DNA of 21,757 bases from Christensenella sp. UBA4651 (lineage in GTDB: Bacteria > Bacillota > Clostridia > Christensenellales > UBA1242), in the NCBI GenBank assembly GCA_002405615.1, contig DHMD01000061.1, positions 4,541-26,297 of the forward strand. Reading direction: 5' to 3'. Below are positions 19,601 to 21,757 of this stretch, piece after piece. The notes beneath the pieces are model-generated. The model was not told the origin of the DNA, ran no database searches, and saw only the letters and a list, made by a program, of their open reading frames with translations. How positions within the stretch are numbered: position 1 is the first letter of the stretch; every line of letters begins with the position of its first letter. The position numbers and the translations under genes were made by a program.

Positions 19601-21757
19601 ACTACAACTTCTACTGCTTTGAGTTTCTTGACCGATGAAACGATTTGGTGTGGTAAGGATAACGAATTGACTATCACGCTGCAAGCAAAGAGCGGGGATA
19701 GGAGTAGGATTTATGATAGTGATACCACTACATATCAGCTCAATGGTATCCCACAAGGTCAAGTTTCTGGTGGCGACCCAAAGGGCTCTGTTGTAACACT
19801 ATACAAGTTGCCGAAGATTAGCACTGACCTCATAAGCATTAATGAGGACACTCAAATGATTGAGTGGAGTGCTGGCGACTATGCGCAAAGCAACGGTTAC
19901 TTTAATATTATAATTTACCAAAAGACAGACACTGATCAAGAGCAAATACTAGTCAACACCACTGTGCAAGCAGGACAAGATGGTAAAGGTACATATAGGA
20001 TTTCGCCAAACTGGGCTGGGACAAATTACTACGTGCGTATTCAACAAGTCGGTTTCTCATCAAAAACAGTTTTGTCTACCAGTGAAACTGTAACAGAGGA
20101 TAAGACAGAGGGGGCTCAACAAGTGGCTGACTCTCAAAACATTGTTCGCCGTTTGACTAGCGAATATTCGGACGCAAAATACTTTACAAGGCTTGCGGAA
20201 GCAACTGGAATTTACCTTTCAAACGAAGATGGTGCTCCAGTGCTAAATTGGCAATCACTATCGGAGAACACTCACTTGCGTTACCGTATTACTTTGCAAA
20301 AATTTGATGAGGATAATGCTGTATCAAAGGCAAATCAACTGATTTATTATGTTGCCTACGATGCTAGCAAACATGGCAAATATTCACTTAATTTGTTTGA
20401 TTCAAAGGGCTACAACTACGAAAAAATTGAAACAAATATCATGGAGTTGGATGGCGGAAATTACTTCGGCGAATATCAAATGTACATTACGGTTGTGCCT
20501 AATGCAATAAACGATGTTCCTGAAACTACTATTACAATCGGCGGGCAAGAATATCTATTGATGTCTAGCCGCACGAGTAAAAAGCAAACAATGACAATCT
20601 ACACTGCTCCATCTATCAATATCGAGGGTAGCAGCGTCAAAGTAATTAACCCGAACTCGTCATCAAGAGGTGTAACACTCAAATTCCAAGAGGTTGTTTT
20701 GTCGGGCGAAAATTATGTGGCGTCAGGTGAGGCAAAGACTGTTTCTTTGGGCTCAAATGAGGACTACTACGAGGTAACAAAGACTCAACTCACTCCAAAT
20801 AAACTATATCAAGTTACAACTCAAGCTATCGGAAACGGTGCTAATTTGGTTAGTTCGCCAGAAAAGATTAGCGACATAATTGTAACAAAAATTGATGCAT
20901 TGGAGCCAAATACAGTGGCTGCAACTCTATCAGCAGGCGAGGCGACAAATGTTGCGAACTTTGACGGTTGGTATGTAAAAGCTGGTAAAGTAAACTGGAA
21001 CGAAATTACAGGAGCGACTGGATATAAAATCTATATGACTAGCGGTTCTACCTCAAAAATGGTACTAGAAAGAGAGGCGGATTCTGCTATGTATAGCGAG
21101 GCGCTTGCTGATATGAGTTTTGCATCAAACTTTGGTGTATTTACCCTTCAATTCCAAGTTAAAGGTGGCAAGGTAATCCAAACTGAGAACAAGATTGACG
21201 GGCAAGAGGCAAGTATAGGTTATTTGAGTAGCGACCTATCTAATGGTACTTATGTCAATAAGCTTTACACACCAAATGGTACTTATAACAATAGTAGAAT
21301 TGTTTATCAAGTCCGCAGACCTAGTGGAAATGTTTCTCATGAAACCGAAATTTACCGTACTGGTGCGTATGCTCGTATTGATGAAAATGGCGAATTTGAC
21401 TTCGGTATTCGTGACGGTTCTGGTAAGTGGCTAGACAAATCGGGTGCTACAAAATATATGTTATCTATCCAAGGTGTAGGTACGACAAGCGAGTACTTGC
21501 CAGCAATTACCTATGACCTTGAAACAGAGGGCGAGAGCCATTTTATGGCCTCGGAGGTATTTGGTGAGGAAACTGGTTCTTATATGGTGTCTATGTACGC
21601 AATCGGTAATGACTGGTATGGCAGCACATCAGACGAGCCGATTTACCTAAATAGTGATGCTCAAGACTCATTCAAATTGCTCTATTCAGGAGTAATCGGA
21701 GATTTGGGTGTAACCGAAGGTAATGTAACATGGCAGACAGACAATACTTCATCAATC
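16625..21757 (+). CDS. Giant lipoprotein with BIG2 and many FnIII/Ig-like modules (5' part)
   Basis: The frame is open from ATG 16625 to the right edge: 1711 codons without a stop, and the gene continues beyond. AGGAGA (16612-16617) is seven bases upstream. A second ATG at 16621 gives only MYVKS and a stop, so it is rejected. Residues 1-24 are a lipoprotein signal ending in MFAAC, with C24 as the predicted lipidated residue; the -3 residue is Phe rather than Leu. About residues 55-115 form a BIG2 Ig-like domain (FSSSNPNVATVDKYGKVTAV, then GSGSLNITVK). The rest is a chain of beta-sandwich modules, each marked by a Trp strand such as LTWNNVSSADKYKL, ITWNPVTNAQGYKIYI, LTWNPVSGAETYTI and VNWNEITGATGYKIYM. 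At least twelve such strands occur, near 17050, 17700, 18010, 18310, 18580, 18890, 19200, 19500, 19860, 20250, 20990 and 21730. I infer a long surface-exposed adhesive or glycan-binding protein anchored by lipid. No catalytic domain is visible in this part. Confidence 0.9.
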   Translation, partial: MSKVRNLLLVVLLVLCVMPMFAACNKDDSPVINIDDRIYVSNIVLDPESKSIPLVKDATYKLKYSFLPAEATNKTVEFSSSNPNVATVDKYGKVTAVGSGSLNITVKSLDNKNALSDMAVVTVVNEKEKLAKPTNPRFDGTRLSWSAITVKSSTTFVPTYELSISRDGGAVETYMTTATYYTDLPFGAYSVSLRTLGDEENILYDNSDSTDIYSFTKLGAPTELNVTAIGDTSTDDARSYVLSFALAKNSNSLDDYDYRITPVSGNATISTAQQDIWDNAIRNGMVETIDGKKVAKINIPATIANDPVYIVFGTKTDAARNVYGSGFENVDRVQIGKLVAPSNLLISAVNDGSGVKNKLTWNNVSSADKYKLKVEYKNSANEIIKTIIEVFDAWGVNSYDLSSLQGVPASYDSYDVYLYALGTSDTALVLMDSESSVCARKQLSSVQGEINITNNTQSTYVITWNPVTNAQGYKIYISDNDLDYLTAKDLTSSYNTTEPQFEFGFDTINSSGNPIWNIGDNYIKIVAIAESGSAYEDSPVRKAQQKLVKLATPELKVSKGVLTWNPVSGAETYTIDFCNGHTYTASQVDGTQSYSYEPTREDFNYKSDCDVTITVTNTSSVYYIKSQASAKMRLNRFNKIAQSSLAIVEGNLTWGTDSGLVDESGNVINTSSVEIKILKTSDSTVLKTIASSSRSLSIANALKDLDGDGFYSFSLRAVSTISSGATDINGDWSEVIKTYQMEAPKNLRVSDGVLTWDKMVDAENVGVANAGIRYVIKLNNAELTNVNLTIDDTSTVLQNLTSNTNYSVSIQTKIVSDVGGSIKVIGREDTYLINSLFSDEINVKLTPKPINLEVRGYTLYWTSSGSNVSSYKVSLYKSGETVPLAVEENVSPSDRFNPSFDFSTSEFSNKLVLAGNYEFVVQAWGDSTSYLTSYVSDSLTICKLATPQITVSDQGKISWTSSIATLDNMQEVIDEFYLTVRNKRGNVFQTKLTTTSTALSFLTDETIWCGKDNELTITLQAKSGDRSRIYDSDTTTYQLNGIPQGQVSGGDPKGSVVTLYKLPKISTDLISINEDTQMIEWSAGDYAQSNGYFNIIIYQKTDTDQEQILVNTTVQAGQDGKGTYRISPNWAGTNYYVRIQQVGFSSKTVLSTSETVTEDKTEGAQQVADSQNIVRRLTSEYSDAKYFTRLAEATGIYLSNEDGAPVLNWQSLSENTHLRYRITLQKFDEDNAVSKANQLIYYVAYDASKHGKYSLNLFDSKGYNYEKIETNIMELDGGNYFGEYQMYITVVPNAINDVPETTITIGGQEYLLMSSRTSKKQTMTIYTAPSINIEGSSVKVINPNSSSRGVTLKFQEVVLSGENYVASGEAKTVSLGSNEDYYEVTKTQLTPNKLYQVTTQAIGNGANLVSSPEKISDIIVTKIDALEPNTVAATLSAGEATNVANFDGWYVKAGKVNWNEITGATGYKIYMTSGSTSKMVLEREADSAMYSEALADMSFASNFGVFTLQFQVKGGKVIQTENKIDGQEASIGYLSSDLSNGTYVNKLYTPNGTYNNSRIVYQVRRPSGNVSHETEIYRTGAYARIDENGEFDFGIRDGSGKWLDKSGATKYMLSIQGVGTTSEYLPAITYDLETEGESHFMASEVFGEETGSYMVSMYAIGNDWYGSTSDEPIYLNSDAQDSFKLLYSGVIGDLGVTEGNVTWQTDNTSSI

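Overview
The window is an A+T-rich, gene-dense bacterial chromosome segment. It carries a clear Spo0A, an M50 protease of the SpoIVFB type, a MinD/MinE pair, Lgt, a DivIVA-like protein, a DUF378 protein and AGGAGG-type ribosome binding sites. Together these point to a spore-lineage Bacillota, most likely a member of Clostridia (MinE beside MinD fits Clostridia better than Bacillus). The exact taxon cannot be fixed from the sequence, and no phage, insertion sequence, CRISPR array or rRNA was seen.

Layout, left: (1) the 3' end of a membrane-anchored surface protein, convergent with a DUF378 membrane protein; (2) spo0A under its own sigma-A-like promoter; (3) a separately transcribed protein with two zinc ribbons and an extremely acidic tail; (4) a 552-aa exported protein with a DUF6273-like C-terminal part; (5) a 358-base gap with a repeat-like hairpin element, then a tRNA-Leu with the unusual anticodon AAG on the minus strand.

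Middle: (6) a 57-aa 2[4Fe-4S] ferredoxin coupled to a degenerate Ppx/GppA-type protein; (7) a degenerate MreB-like protein; (8) minD, minE, a 47-aa one-helix membrane protein and a SpoIVFB-type M50 protease. Units 7 and 8 look like a remnant of the classical mreBCD-minCD-spoIVFA-spoIVFB locus, with mreC, mreD and minC absent and spoIVFA possibly reduced to a 47-aa peptide.

Right: (9) a two-helix membrane protein of unknown function; (10) an lgt and divIVA-like operon; (11) on the minus strand, a membrane-anchored endonuclease/exonuclease/phosphatase-family protein and a class I SAM methyltransferase; (12) tRNA-Arg(CCT); (13) a very large lipoprotein with one BIG2 domain and at least twelve Trp-marked Ig/FnIII-like modules, running off the right edge. 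Lgt from unit 10 would lipidate this protein.

The most notable features are two neighbouring ASKHA-fold proteins (Ppx-like and MreB-like) whose phosphate-binding loops are both degraded, the eroded Min/SpoIVF locus with its tiny membrane protein, the A34 tRNA-Leu, and Spo0A-box-like sequences in the spo0A promoter and upstream of two surface-protein genes.
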